Source: Syntrophomonas sp. UBA5314 (lineage in GTDB: Bacteria; Bacillota; Syntrophomonadia; Syntrophomonadales; Syntrophomonadaceae). Taken from it: a stretch of DNA of 16,197 nt. Below the pieces are notes generated by a model. That model saw only the letters and a list, made by a program, of their open reading frames with translations, did no database searches and was not told where the DNA came from. Shown here piece by piece: positions 8,196 through 15,591 of the stretch (positions within the stretch are counted from its first letter, which is position 1; the number at the start of each line of letters is the position of its first letter). The stretch lies in the NCBI GenBank assembly GCA_002410325.1, contig DHRK01000032.1:1-16197 (forward strand), given 5' to 3'. The position numbers and the translations under genes were made by a program.

Positions 8196-11100
8196 TCATT
8201 CTTTCTCAATAAAAGAATCATCAAATTCTTCTTCAAGGGGAGCCTCATCAAAGTCTTCCAGTTCTAATTCATCGTCAACTTCCTCTTCGTCGACATCATC
8301 GGACAGAGTGTCAGGCCTGGCCAGGGTCGGTTCCGGAAGCTCAAGCCCCAGTTCCCGGGCCTTTTCCCGTTCGTTTACCTCATAATCAACATCTTTGATC
8401 AGAATCTCCCGGTTCTCTTCGGAGAGAATTCGGACATCCAGGGCCAGACTCTGCAGCTCTTTGATTAAGACCTTGAATCCCTCAGGCACACCGGGTTCCG
8501 GTATGTTTTCCCCCTTTACAATGGATTCATAGGTTTTAAGACGCCCAACCACATCGTCGGACTTGACCGTTAAAATCTCCTGCAAGGTATAGGAAGCTCC
8601 ATAGGCTTCCAAGGCCCATACTTCCATCTCGCCGAAACGCTGTCCGCCGAACTGGGCCTTGCCGCCCAGGGGCTGCTGGGTTACTAACGAATAGGGCCCG
8701 ATCGACCGGGCGTGTATCTTGTCATCCACCAGGTGGGCCAGTTTCAGCATGTAAACATAACCAACGGTCACCGGATGGTCGAATTTCTCACCACTTCTTC
8801 CGTCATAGAGGACGGCTTTGCCGGCTACCGGAAGGTTGGATTCCTCCAGTTTGGCAAAGATGTCATCTTCAGTAGCTCCATCAAAAACCGGAGTGGCAAT
8901 GGTCAAGTCCATAGAGCGGGCCGCCCATCCCAGGTGGCACTCCAGGATCTGTCCAATATTCATTCGGGAGGGAACTCCCAGGGGATTTAACACGATCTGC
9001 ACCGGCGTTCCATCCTCCAGGAAGGGCATATCCTCCTCGGGCAGGATGCGGGATATAACACCCTTGTTGCCGTGGCGGCCAGCCATTTTATCTCCTTCGG
9101 AGATCTTCCTCTTCTGGGCGATATACACCCGGACCAGCTGGTTGACTCCAGGAGGCAACTCGTCGCCCTTTTCACGGGAAAAACGCTTAACGGCAACTAT
9201 CTTGCCGGCTTCACCGTGGGGAACCCGCAGGGAGGAATCCCTCACTTCGCGGGCTTTTTCACCAAATATGGCCCTTAGCAGGCGCTCTTCCGGAGTAAGC
9301 TCGGTCTCGCCTTTGGGAGTGACCTTGCCCACCAGTATATCGTCGGGGCGGACATCGGCCCCCACCCGGATGACCCCTTGATCATCCAGGTTTTTGAGCA
9401 TGTCTTCGGAGACGTTGGGGATGTCCCTGGTTATCTCCTCCGGTCCCAGTTTGGTATCCCGGGCCTCACACTCGTATTCTTCTATATGAATGGAGGTAAA
9501 TACATCCTCCTTGACCAGTCTTTCGGAAATCAGGATGGCATCTTCGTAGTTGTAGCCTTCCCAGGGCATAAACGCCACCAGAACATTTCTTCCCAGGGCC
9601 AGTTCTCCCCTGTCGGTGCTGGGTCCATCGGCGATAATGGTGTCGTCCGGAACCCGGTCACCCGGCTTCACAATGGGTCTCTGGTTGTAGCAGGTGCCCT
9701 GGTTGGACCGCACAAATTTCATAAGGGAGTATGTATCAGTACCCCCCTCATCATTTTCGATCACGATCCGGTCGGCGCTGACCCGTTTGACCAACCCACC
9801 CTTTTTACATACCACCACCGCCCCCGAGTCCTTGGCAGCCTTGTATTCCAGGCCGGTGCCCACGATCGGAGCCTCAGTTCTTACCAGGGGCACAGCCTGA
9901 CGCTGCATGTTGGCCCCCATCAGGGCGCGGTTGGCGTCGTCATTTTCTAGAAAGGGTATGAGCGAGGTGGCCACGCTGAATACCTGTTTGGGTGAAACGT
10001 CCATGTAGTCACAGCGATTGACATGAACTTCCAGAATCTCTTCGCCGTGCCGGGCTTCAACCCGCTCCTCAGTGAAAAACCCGTTTTCATCCAAGGGGGC
10101 GTTGGCCTGGGCGATGATATATTCTTCTTCTTCATCAGCGGAAAGGTAGTGAATTTCGTTTAATACCTGACCCTTTTCCTTGTCCACCTTGCGGTAGGGG
10201 GTCTCGATAAACCCAAAATCATTTACCCGGCCGAAAGTGGCCAGGGAGCCAATCAGACCGATGTTCGGACCTTCCGGTGTCTCTATCGGACAGATGCGCC
10301 CGTAATGGGAATGGTGAACGTCGCGCACCTGGAAGCCGGCCCGCTCACGGGTCAGTCCGCCCGGGCCCAGGGCGGAAAGCCTTCTTTTATGAGTCAGCTC
10401 GGCCAGGGGATTGGTCTGGTCCATAAACTGGGACAGCTGGGAGCTGCCAAAGAATTCTTTAACCGCCGCCGTAATGGGGCGAATGTTTATCAAGACCTGC
10501 GGAGTCAGAGTTTCCACGTCATGGATACTCATGCGCTCCCGGACCACCCGCTCCATTCTCACCAGCCCGGTTCGGAACTGGTTCTGCAGCAGTTCGCCAA
10601 TAGAACGAAGCCGGCGATTGCCCAGATGGTCAATGACGTCGGTGCGTCCCTCCCCGCGAATCAACTTCATCAGGTAGGCAATGGTGGTGGTGATGTCTTC
10701 TACCGTTAAATACCTGGTTTCCGGGGGAATATTTAAGCCCAGTTTCTTGTTTACCTTGTAACGTCCTACAGCCGCCATATCATAGCGGCGCGGGTCAAAG
10801 AATAAATTGTTCAAGAGCTGTTCGGCGGCGTCTTCAGTGGCCATTTCACCCGGACGCAAGCGCCGGTAGAACTCTATAAGGGCCTCTTTGCGGTTGCTGG
10901 TGGGGTCCTTATCCAGGGTGTGCCCCATGGCCTCATCGTTGCCGTACAGGTCCAGGATGGCTTCGTTGGTCTCATAGCCAATCGACCTCAAGAGTACCGT
11001 TACCGGTATTTTTCTGGTTTTGTCAATACGGGTATAGATGGCTCCGGTGCTGTCCATCTCCAGTTCAAACCAGGCTCCGCGGTTGGGGATAATGGTGGCC

Positions 11101-11570
11101 CCAAACAGGCGGTTGCCGGCTACATCCAGGCGGTCGCTAAAATAGACTCCCGGTGATTTTACCAGCTGGCTGACCACGACCCTTTCCGCTCCATTAATAA
11201 TGAAGGTACCCTTTTCGGTCATCAAGGGCAGGTCTCCCATGTATACTTCCGATTCCTTGATCTCTCCATTCTCTTTGTCAGTCAACCTTACCCGCAGTTT
11301 TAAAGGGGCTTGAAAACTGACGTCTCGCTCTTTGCATTCCGTTACTGAGTATTTGGGATCACCCAGACTGTAATCAATGAAATTGAGTTCCAGGTTGCCC
11401 GTAAAATCAGATATCGGGAATACTTCCTGCAGGGCTTCGCGTAAACCCTGTTCCAGGAACCACTTGTAGGAACTGAGCTGAACCTGAATCAGATTGGGCA
11501 ACTCGATCGGCTCTTCGATGCGCGAGTAGCTCAACCTTTGGACTGCTCCGTATTGTACCATACCAGCCAT
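8196..11570 (-). CDS. rpoB: RNA polymerase subunit beta
   Basis: RpoB forms the other half of the RNA polymerase active-site cleft. The 1124 residues include VKSPGVYF (137-144), the rifampicin cluster at about 375-405 (FGSSQLSQFMDQ, ELTHKRRLSALGPGG), RICPIETPEGPNIGLIGSL, the KMAGRHGNKGV and LNPLGVPSRMNIGQ segments, and GGKAQFGGQRFGEMEVWALEAYG near the C-terminus. The usual resistance positions carry wild-type residues (D384, H394, S399 here), predicting rifampicin sensitivity. The last 40 or so residues are strongly acidic, as in several Firmicutes. The ATG at 11570 is preceded by GAGGGGTG with 10 nt spacing; a second ATG three codons inside is less well placed. A 183-nt gap with its own promoter precedes it. 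Confidence 0.98.
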   Translation of the reverse strand: MAGMVQYGAVQRLSYSRIEEPIELPNLIQVQLSSYKWFLEQGLREALQEVFPISDFTGNLELNFIDYSLGDPKYSVTECKERDVSFQAPLKLRVRLTDKENGEIKESEVYMGDLPLMTEKGTFIINGAERVVVSQLVKSPGVYFSDRLDVAGNRLFGATIIPNRGAWFELEMDSTGAIYTRIDKTRKIPVTVLLRSIGYETNEAILDLYGNDEAMGHTLDKDPTSNRKEALIEFYRRLRPGEMATEDAAEQLLNNLFFDPRRYDMAAVGRYKVNKKLGLNIPPETRYLTVEDITTTIAYLMKLIRGEGRTDVIDHLGNRRLRSIGELLQNQFRTGLVRMERVVRERMSIHDVETLTPQVLINIRPITAAVKEFFGSSQLSQFMDQTNPLAELTHKRRLSALGPGGLTRERAGFQVRDVHHSHYGRICPIETPEGPNIGLIGSLATFGRVNDFGFIETPYRKVDKEKGQVLNEIHYLSADEEEEYIIAQANAPLDENGFFTEERVEARHGEEILEVHVNRCDYMDVSPKQVFSVATSLIPFLENDDANRALMGANMQRQAVPLVRTEAPIVGTGLEYKAAKDSGAVVVCKKGGLVKRVSADRIVIENDEGGTDTYSLMKFVRSNQGTCYNQRPIVKPGDRVPDDTIIADGPSTDRGELALGRNVLVAFMPWEGYNYEDAILISERLVKEDVFTSIHIEEYECEARDTKLGPEEITRDIPNVSEDMLKNLDDQGVIRVGADVRPDDILVGKVTPKGETELTPEERLLRAIFGEKAREVRDSSLRVPHGEAGKIVAVKRFSREKGDELPPGVNQLVRVYIAQKRKISEGDKMAGRHGNKGVISRILPEEDMPFLEDGTPVQIVLNPLGVPSRMNIGQILECHLGWAARSMDLTIATPVFDGATEDDIFAKLEESNLPVAGKAVLYDGRSGEKFDHPVTVGYVYMLKLAHLVDDKIHARSIGPYSLVTQQPLGGKAQFGGQRFGEMEVWALEAYGASYTLQEILTVKSDDVVGRLKTYESIVKGENIPEPGVPEGFKVLIKELQSLALDVRILSEENREILIKDVDYEVNEREKARELGLELPEPTLARPDTLSDDVDEEEVDDELELEDFDEAPLEEEFDDSFIEKE

Positions 11571-11625
11571 TCCTTAACTTCACCCCTCATTTCTATTCCC
11601 AAAAAAGATTTATCTTAAAAGAGTG

Positions 11626-11657
11626 AAAAGCAAGGCCTATCCTTAAACCTCGCTTTC
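11626..11657 (-). other. Hairpin in the rpoB leader
   Basis: In the leader between the predicted transcription start (about 11711) and rpoB, GAAAGCGAGG (11657-11648) can pair with CCTTGCTTTT (11635-11626): 10 pairs, two of them G-U, with a 12-nt loop. The segment downstream is U-rich (ACTCTTTT). It could act as a weak attenuator or be incidental; the sequence alone does not decide. Confidence 0.35.
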
Positions 11658-11717
11658 AAGTCGAATTAAAGCAATAAAATATCGCTTACCATCACATAGC
11701 ATGAATGGCAATTATTA

Positions 11718-11746
11718 ATGTTAGCATAATTTATACAGCCAGTCAA
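11718..11746 (-). promoter_or_regulatory. Promoter of rpoB-rpoC
   Basis: On the minus strand TTGACT (11746-11741, five of six consensus bases) and TAACAT (11723-11718) are exactly 17 nt apart, and TGC immediately precedes the -10 hexamer (extended -10). The -35 begins 8 nt after the stop codon of the upstream membrane-protein gene. The predicted start near 11711 leaves a leader of about 141 nt before rpoB. This implies that polymerase genes are not solely dependent on read-through from rplJL. Confidence 0.75.
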
Positions 11747-11753
11747 GAAATAG

Positions 11754-12419
11754 CTACTCTTTATCGTCATCCTGATCTATTTCTTTGTCTTTTTCCTCGT
11801 CCAGTTTTTCGAGCGAGTACTCTTCTTCAATCAATTTATGGGTTTTACTGACCTTACGGAAATAGAAAATGGCAATACCTATAAAAGCCAGAATAAACAG
11901 GGCGATGCTGGTTATAAAACCGTCCAGGAGGGTTGCTTCCAGCAAAACTCCCTTATTTGGCAGGCTGCTACCCGTATCCCATTGCCACACCGCGGTGCGC
12001 TCGTTTTCCATCCTGGCTCCGTTGGCCAGTTTGATGGCGGCCGGGAACTGAACGGTCAATTGCAGAGGCTGGCCGGCGACGGCCGTAAATACCGGTGCAT
12101 TGGCCGGCAAAGCAGTCGTTTGAATCGTTACATTCTGCCATAATATATAGTCTTCAACCATGATATCAATAGGTAAACGGTCGGTTTGTTTGCCATATGT
12201 ATCCCAAAAGCCTATCGTCCGGTTCAAATCTTGGGATCCCGGGCTGGTGGTCCAGGAATCGGCGGAAGCGGGAAGCGATGATAAACCGGTTACCGACTCA
12301 CTAATGCTGCGGTCATTGTTGAGAGTAATCTTCCACTGGATACCGGCACCCATGGCCGGACCGGCAAAACATAAGAGAATGAGAGCTATGACCATCATAA
12401 CTGGGAAACATCTCTTCAT
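11754..12419 (-). CDS. Unrecognised secreted protein with one C-terminal membrane segment
   Basis: I do not recognise this 221-residue protein. It has an N-terminal signal peptide (MKR, hydrophobic core 7-19, probable cleavage near AMG/A at 22-25), an extracytoplasmic part of about 140 residues rich in short polar and beta-like segments (GIQWKITLNNDRSISESVTG at its start), one hydrophobic span at about 167-188, positive residues RKVSKTHK right after it, and a very acidic tail (EEE...DDDKE). Topology is thus outside domain, one anchor, short cytoplasmic tail. The layout loosely recalls LppM/DUF3153-type proteins, but there is no lipobox cysteine and I would not assign it. The ATG has only a distant GAAGGG site (13 nt). 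It lies alone between the rplL terminator and the rpoB promoter, a place often held by rsmC in Bacillus. It has its own promoter. Confidence 0.85.
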   Translation of the reverse strand: MKRCFPVMMVIALILLCFAGPAMGAGIQWKITLNNDRSISESVTGLSSLPASADSWTTSPGSQDLNRTIGFWDTYGKQTDRLPIDIMVEDYILWQNVTIQTTALPANAPVFTAVAGQPLQLTVQFPAAIKLANGARMENERTAVWQWDTGSSLPNKGVLLEATLLDGFITSIALFILAFIGIAIFYFRKVSKTHKLIEEEYSLEKLDEEKDKEIDQDDDKE

Positions 12420-12464
12420 ACTAACATCATTTCCCTTCTCTTGTAAATTTAAACCTGCATACTC

Positions 12465-12473
12465 ATTATATCA
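12465..12473 (-). promoter_or_regulatory. Extended -10 promoter of the membrane-protein gene
   Basis: The minus strand reads TGATATAAT: a perfect TATAAT hexamer (12470-12465) with TG one base upstream. No good -35 lies 16-18 nt further up (only poor matches near 12488-12494), which fits an extended -10 promoter. The predicted start near 12458 gives a leader of about 40 nt before the ATG at 12419. It follows the rplL terminator, so this gene is probably a separate transcription unit. Confidence 0.65.
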
Positions 12474-12586
12474 GACTGAACCGGGCCCTTGATAGGCACC
12501 CCTTAAAAGAAAATTTAACGCCCTGCAACTTTAAAAGAGGAATTCTGCCGCCGGTTTATTTCGACTCCAAACGGTTTTCCAGAAAA

Positions 12587-12624
12587 TAAAACGACCCGGG
12601 CAGTATACTGCCCGGGTCGTTTTA
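12587..12624 (-). terminator. Intrinsic terminator after rplL
   Basis: This is a 38-bp perfect palindrome with a GC-rich core (GACCCGGGCAG and its complement) and A/T flanks. Read on the minus strand the stem is followed by TTTTATTTTCT, a good U-tract, 10 nt after the rplL stop. It ends the rplJ-rplL transcript. Because it is symmetric, with U-residues also on the plus side, it could stop transcription from either direction, although no plus-strand gene is present. Confidence 0.92.
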
Positions 12625-12633
12625 ATAAGCCGC

Positions 12634-13008
12634 TTATTTAATTTCAGCGCTTCCGCCAGCTTCTTCGATCTTGGCCTTGATCTGGTTGGCTTCTTCTTTG
12701 CTGATCTTTTCCTTGATGGGATTGGGGGCTCCGTCAACCAGGTCTTTGGCTTCCTTCAGACCCAGAGCGGTGATCTCTCTGACCACCTTGATTACATTGA
12801 CCTTCTTCTCGCCGGAGGAGGTCAGAATGACATCGAATTCGGTCTGCTCTTCAACCGGCTCGGCCGGGCCGGCGGCGGCCGGGGCGGCAACTGCCATCGG
12901 GGCGGCGGCGCTTACGCCAAATTCCTCTTCCAGGGCCTTTACCAGCTCGGAGAGTTCCAGAACGGTTAAATTCTTGACTATATCAATAACTTCCTGCACT
13001 TTACTCAT
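12634..13008 (-). CDS. rplL: 50S ribosomal protein L7/L12
   Basis: L7/L12 is the multi-copy stalk protein that recruits and activates translational GTPases such as EF-G and EF-Tu. The 124 residues show the N-terminal dimerisation helices (to about residue 32), an Ala/Pro-rich hinge (AAAPMAVAAPAAAG region, 34-47) and the C-terminal domain with EFDVILTSSGEKKVNVIKVVRE, split across residues 57-78, then GLKEAKDLVDGAP and the end AGGSAEIK. The ATG follows GGGAGGT with 9 nt spacing. It starts 43 nt after rplJ and is followed by a strong terminator. It is normally made in excess over other ribosomal proteins; nothing in the gap reveals an extra promoter. Confidence 0.98.
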   Translation of the reverse strand: MSKVQEVIDIVKNLTVLELSELVKALEEEFGVSAAAPMAVAAPAAAGPAEPVEEQTEFDVILTSSGEKKVNVIKVVREITALGLKEAKDLVDGAPNPIKEKISKEEANQIKAKIEEAGGSAEIK

Positions 13009-13051
13009 GTTTAAATACCTCCCATGTGTTTTAAAATATTTAGGCTCGTCT

Positions 13052-13585
13052 TTAGACGGCTGCTTTTTGTTCGCGGATTTGATCGATGGCCCGGGCCAAA
13101 CCGGTCAGGTTGGCATTGAGCACATATACCAGGCTGGTAATCGGAGCCTGCATGGTTCCCAGAACCTGAGCGATAAGAACTTCCCGGGAAGGCAGCTCAG
13201 CCAAAGCCTTTATTCTACCCGCCTCCAGCTTTTGACCTTCCAGAATGCCTACTTTAACTTCCAGCTTCTTGTACTGCTTGATGAACTCATAAACACTCTT
13301 AACCGGACCGACCGGATCTTCGTTGCTGAATATAACTGCATTGGGCCCTGCGATGTCGGCAACGACGTCTTCGTGCCCGGTGTTCTTCAGGGCAAATTCG
13401 GTCATGGTATTCTTAAGTACTTTGTATTCCACGCCCGGAACCCGGAGGCGATTGCGCAGATCGTTCATTTCATCAACCGTTAAACCCCGGTAGTCGGTAA
13501 AAACGACCAGTTTAGCAGCATTCAGCTTTTCTTCTATCTGTTTGACAACTTCCTTTTTCTGATCGACGATTTTGGAATTGGCCAC
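13052..13585 (-). CDS. rplJ: 50S ribosomal protein L10
   Basis: L10 anchors L7/L12 dimers to 23S rRNA to build the ribosomal stalk. The 177 residues start MANSKIVDQKKEVV and carry the family segments VVFTDYRGLTVDEMNDLR, LKNTMTEFAL and SREVLIAQVLGTMQAPI, and end with a helical L12-binding tail. The ATG follows a GGGGGTG site. It lies downstream of a 187-nt gap holding an L10 leader RNA and attenuator, consistent with feedback control by the L10-L12 complex known for this family. It is followed 43 nt later by rplL. Confidence 0.98.
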   Translation of the reverse strand: MANSKIVDQKKEVVKQIEEKLNAAKLVVFTDYRGLTVDEMNDLRNRLRVPGVEYKVLKNTMTEFALKNTGHEDVVADIAGPNAVIFSNEDPVGPVKSVYEFIKQYKKLEVKVGILEGQKLEAGRIKALAELPSREVLIAQVLGTMQAPITSLVYVLNANLTGLARAIDQIREQKAAV

Positions 13586-13634
13586 TCATTTTCACCCCCT
13601 TTTATCAGGAATTGTGGCCGTTGGTGCCCTAAGT

Positions 13635-13669
13635 AAAAAACCCCTGCATATTTGGGCTGCAGAGGTTTT
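13635..13669 (-). terminator. Attenuator terminator in the L10 leader
   Basis: On the minus strand AAAACCTCTGCA (13669-13658) pairs with TGCAGGGGTTTT (13648-13637), 12 pairs with one G-U and a 9-nt loop, followed by more U residues. The same upstream arm can instead pair with CTGCCGAGGTT (13706-13696) in the leader, the two shapes being mutually exclusive. This is the classical layout of a transcription attenuator between rplA and rplJ. Confidence 0.88.
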
Positions 13670-13755
13670 CGCGCTGGTCATCAGCGTTATCTCATAACCT
13701 CGGCAGGTGAACCGTAGTTCTTTAAGGCATTAACCACCGGCTGTCTTCAGTCCGA
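13635..13755 (-). ncRNA. L10 leader (ribosomal protein autoregulatory RNA)
   Basis: The 187-nt gap upstream of rplJ contains on the minus strand the recognisable L10 leader core: GACAGCCGGTGG, then TTAATGCC, GGTTCACCTGCCGAGGT, and the terminator downstream. GGTG of the first block can pair with CACC of the second. The block CTGCCGAGGTT also complements AACCTCTGCAG in the terminator arm with a single mismatch, giving an antiterminator. By family knowledge, L10 bound to L7/L12 stabilises the folded leader, so the terminator forms and rplJ-rplL expression falls. The 5' boundary is approximate. Confidence 0.85.
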
Positions 13756-13772
13756 ATTTTTCATTTTCAGTT

Positions 13773-14474
13773 TTATCGGTTGGCGGCCATGACTACCAGA
13801 GGATTGATCTTTATCCCCGGTCCCATAGTAGAACAGATGCTTACCGAGCGCATGTACTGGCCTTTGGCCGCTGCCGGTTTGGCTTTTATCAATGCTTCGG
13901 CAAAGGCATTAAGATTATCCAGCAACTGGCTCTGGTCAAAAGATACCCGGCCAATCGGAGCATGTACGATAGAAGTCTTGTCAACGCGGAATTCGATTCG
14001 GCCCGCTTTTAGCTCCTTGATGGTGCGTTCGATATCAAAGGTAACGGTTCCCGCTTTGGGGTTGGGCATTAAACCGCGGGGGCCCAGGATCTTACCGAGC
14101 TTACCGACCACGGCCATCATATCCGGAGTAGCTACGGCTACGTCAAAATCGAACCAGCCTCCCTGGATCTTTTCCGCCAGTTCCTCTCCGCCAAAGAAAT
14201 CAGCGCCGCTGTTTTCAGCTTCTTTGAGCTTTTCGCCTTTGGCAAATACCAGCACTTTGCGGGTTCTGCCGGTTCCATGAGGCAGGCTTACGGTTCCCCG
14301 AACCTGTTGGTCGGCGTGTCTGGGGTCAACACCCAGTTTAATATGAACTTCAACTGTTTCGTCGAATTTGGCTTTGGAAAGTTCTTTGGCCAATTGCAGG
14401 GCTTCAGCAGGCTCATATAGTTTGTTGCGATCGATCTGTTTGATCGCGTCGGCGTAATTCTTGGATTTTTTCAT
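13773..14474 (-). CDS. rplA: 50S ribosomal protein L1
   Basis: L1 binds 23S rRNA at the mobile L1 stalk that escorts E-site tRNA out of the ribosome; in many bacteria it also represses its own mRNA. The 233-residue length is typical. Hallmarks seen are DETVEVHIKLGVDPRHADQQ, RGTVSLPHGTGR, GKLGKILGPRGLMPNPKAGTV (split over about 126-146) and EFRVDKTSIVHAPIG. The ATG follows GAGGAGGT with about 10 nt spacing. It starts 48 nt after rplK. It is followed by the L10 leader, so transcription beyond this point is subject to attenuation. Confidence 0.98.
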   Translation of the reverse strand: MKKSKNYADAIKQIDRNKLYEPAEALQLAKELSKAKFDETVEVHIKLGVDPRHADQQVRGTVSLPHGTGRTRKVLVFAKGEKLKEAENSGADFFGGEELAEKIQGGWFDFDVAVATPDMMAVVGKLGKILGPRGLMPNPKAGTVTFDIERTIKELKAGRIEFRVDKTSIVHAPIGRVSFDQSQLLDNLNAFAEALIKAKPAAAKGQYMRSVSICSTMGPGIKINPLVVMAANR

Positions 14475-14522
14475 TAAAGGTTACCTCCTCGTGGTAATGC
14501 GGATTGCTCCTCCCACATCGGT

Positions 14523-14948
14523 TTAATCAATAACTTCCAGTCCCATACTGCGTGCGGTTCCTTCAATCATCTTAACCGCCGCGTCCATATTGGCTGCGTT
14601 AAGATCGTCTTTTTTAACCTGGGCAATTTCCACCAGTTTGGCCCGGCTTACTTTTCCCACTTTTTTGCGATTGGGCTCACCGGAACCCTTTTCAACACTG
14701 GCCGCTTTCTTGAGCAAATCGGAAGCCGGGGGCGATTTTAAGACGAAAGTAAAAGAACGATCGGCATATACCGTAATTTCCACGGGAACTATAAAACCGG
14801 TCTGGTTAGCAGTACGCGCGTTGTATTCCTTGCAAAAGCCCATTATGTTGACTCCGTACTGACCCAGCGCAGGTCCAACCGGCGGAGCCGGCGTGGCTTT
14901 CCCAGCCTGTATTTGCAGAGAAACCTTGCCCAGAACCTTTTTGGCCAT
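14523..14948 (-). CDS. rplK: 50S ribosomal protein L11
   Basis: L11 forms the GTPase-associated centre with 23S rRNA at the stalk base and is needed for stringent-response sensing and thiopeptide binding. The 141 residues show the proline-rich N-terminal domain (GKATPAPPVGPALGQYGVNIMGFCKEYN in two halves, residues 17-44) and the C-terminal RNA-binding domain (KSPPASDLLKKAA). The N-terminal prolines are intact, so no thiopeptide-resistance change is evident. The ATG has a strong GGAGGTG site lying directly after the nusG stop, with a gap of only 13 nt, which suggests translational coupling to nusG. Confidence 0.98.
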   Translation of the reverse strand: MAKKVLGKVSLQIQAGKATPAPPVGPALGQYGVNIMGFCKEYNARTANQTGFIVPVEITVYADRSFTFVLKSPPASDLLKKAASVEKGSGEPNRKKVGKVSRAKLVEIAQVKKDDLNAANMDAAVKMIEGTARSMGLEVID

Positions 14949-14961
14949 CCGTACACCTCCT

Positions 14962-15570
14962 TTACATTTTCTCTATTTGTTCATAATCCAGCTCTACAGG
15001 GGTCTCCCTGCCGAACATGGAAATATTAACTCTCAATTTACCGCGGTCAGCCAACAATTCTCTGACGATGCCTTCAAAGTTGGCAAACGGACCGCTCTTT
15101 ACCCGGATGTTTTCGCCCACTTCTATATCCATAATTCTTGGTTTGGTACCTTCTACCAAGCCCATGCGCTGCAAAATCTTGTTTATTTCCTCAGGCTGCA
15201 GGGGAATCGGTTTGCCGCCGCTGCCCACAAATCCAGTTACCCCAGGTGTATGGCGGACAACGTACCAGGAATCTTCATTCATGATCATATTTACAATCAC
15301 GTACCCGGGAAAAACGCGCTTGCTGGTAATCTTGCGCTTACCGCCTTTATATTCCACTTCCTGTTCTTCGGGGATGATAATATCGAAGATCTTATCCTGC
15401 ATATTCATGGATTCAACGCGCTTGGTCAGGTCGACCTTTATTTTGTTTTCATAGCCGGAATAGGTATGTACAACGTACCATTCCCCTTTGAACTGGGGCT
15501 CTTCGGGAGCCAGTTCACCGGTTTCGGGTTGTTCCGTTATTTCTTCTTCCAACTGCTTTTCGGCGGTCAT
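14962..15570 (-). CDS. nusG: Transcription elongation/termination factor NusG
   Basis: NusG binds RNA polymerase across the clamp, changes pausing and links it to ribosomes or termination factors. The 202 residues contain the NGN domain (about 29-137, with WYVVHTYSGYENK at its start, FPGYVIV and VRHTPGVTGFVG), then a C-terminal KOW domain (about 151-201, VGENIRVKSGPFANFEG). In front lies a 27-residue acidic extension that the Bacillus protein lacks. The ATG is 6-9 nt after GGAGGTGG, so the extension is supported as translated. It starts 21 nt after secE, the standard pairing, and is followed 13 nt later by rplK. Confidence 0.97.
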   Translation of the reverse strand: MTAEKQLEEEITEQPETGELAPEEPQFKGEWYVVHTYSGYENKIKVDLTKRVESMNMQDKIFDIIIPEEQEVEYKGGKRKITSKRVFPGYVIVNMIMNEDSWYVVRHTPGVTGFVGSGGKPIPLQPEEINKILQRMGLVEGTKPRIMDIEVGENIRVKSGPFANFEGIVRELLADRGKLRVNISMFGRETPVELDYEQIEKM

Positions 15571-15591
15571 CTTAAGCCACCTCCTCCATAC

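Noticed and set aside
10350..10450. Rifampicin-resistance substitutions in rpoB, and streptomycin-resistance substitutions in rpsL (around 4090).
   Set aside because: All classical positions carry wild-type residues (D384, H394, S399 in RpoB; K43 and K88 in S12).
4608..11570. Inteins, large lineage insertions or frameshifts in rpoB or rpoC.
   Set aside because: Both frames are uninterrupted and collinear with Firmicute homologues at near-normal length.
12340..12419. A lipoprotein signal in the unknown membrane protein, suggested by cysteines at residues 4 and 17.
   Set aside because: Cys17 is preceded by ILL, not by the required small residue, so it is not a lipobox; a normal signal peptidase site near 22-25 fits better.
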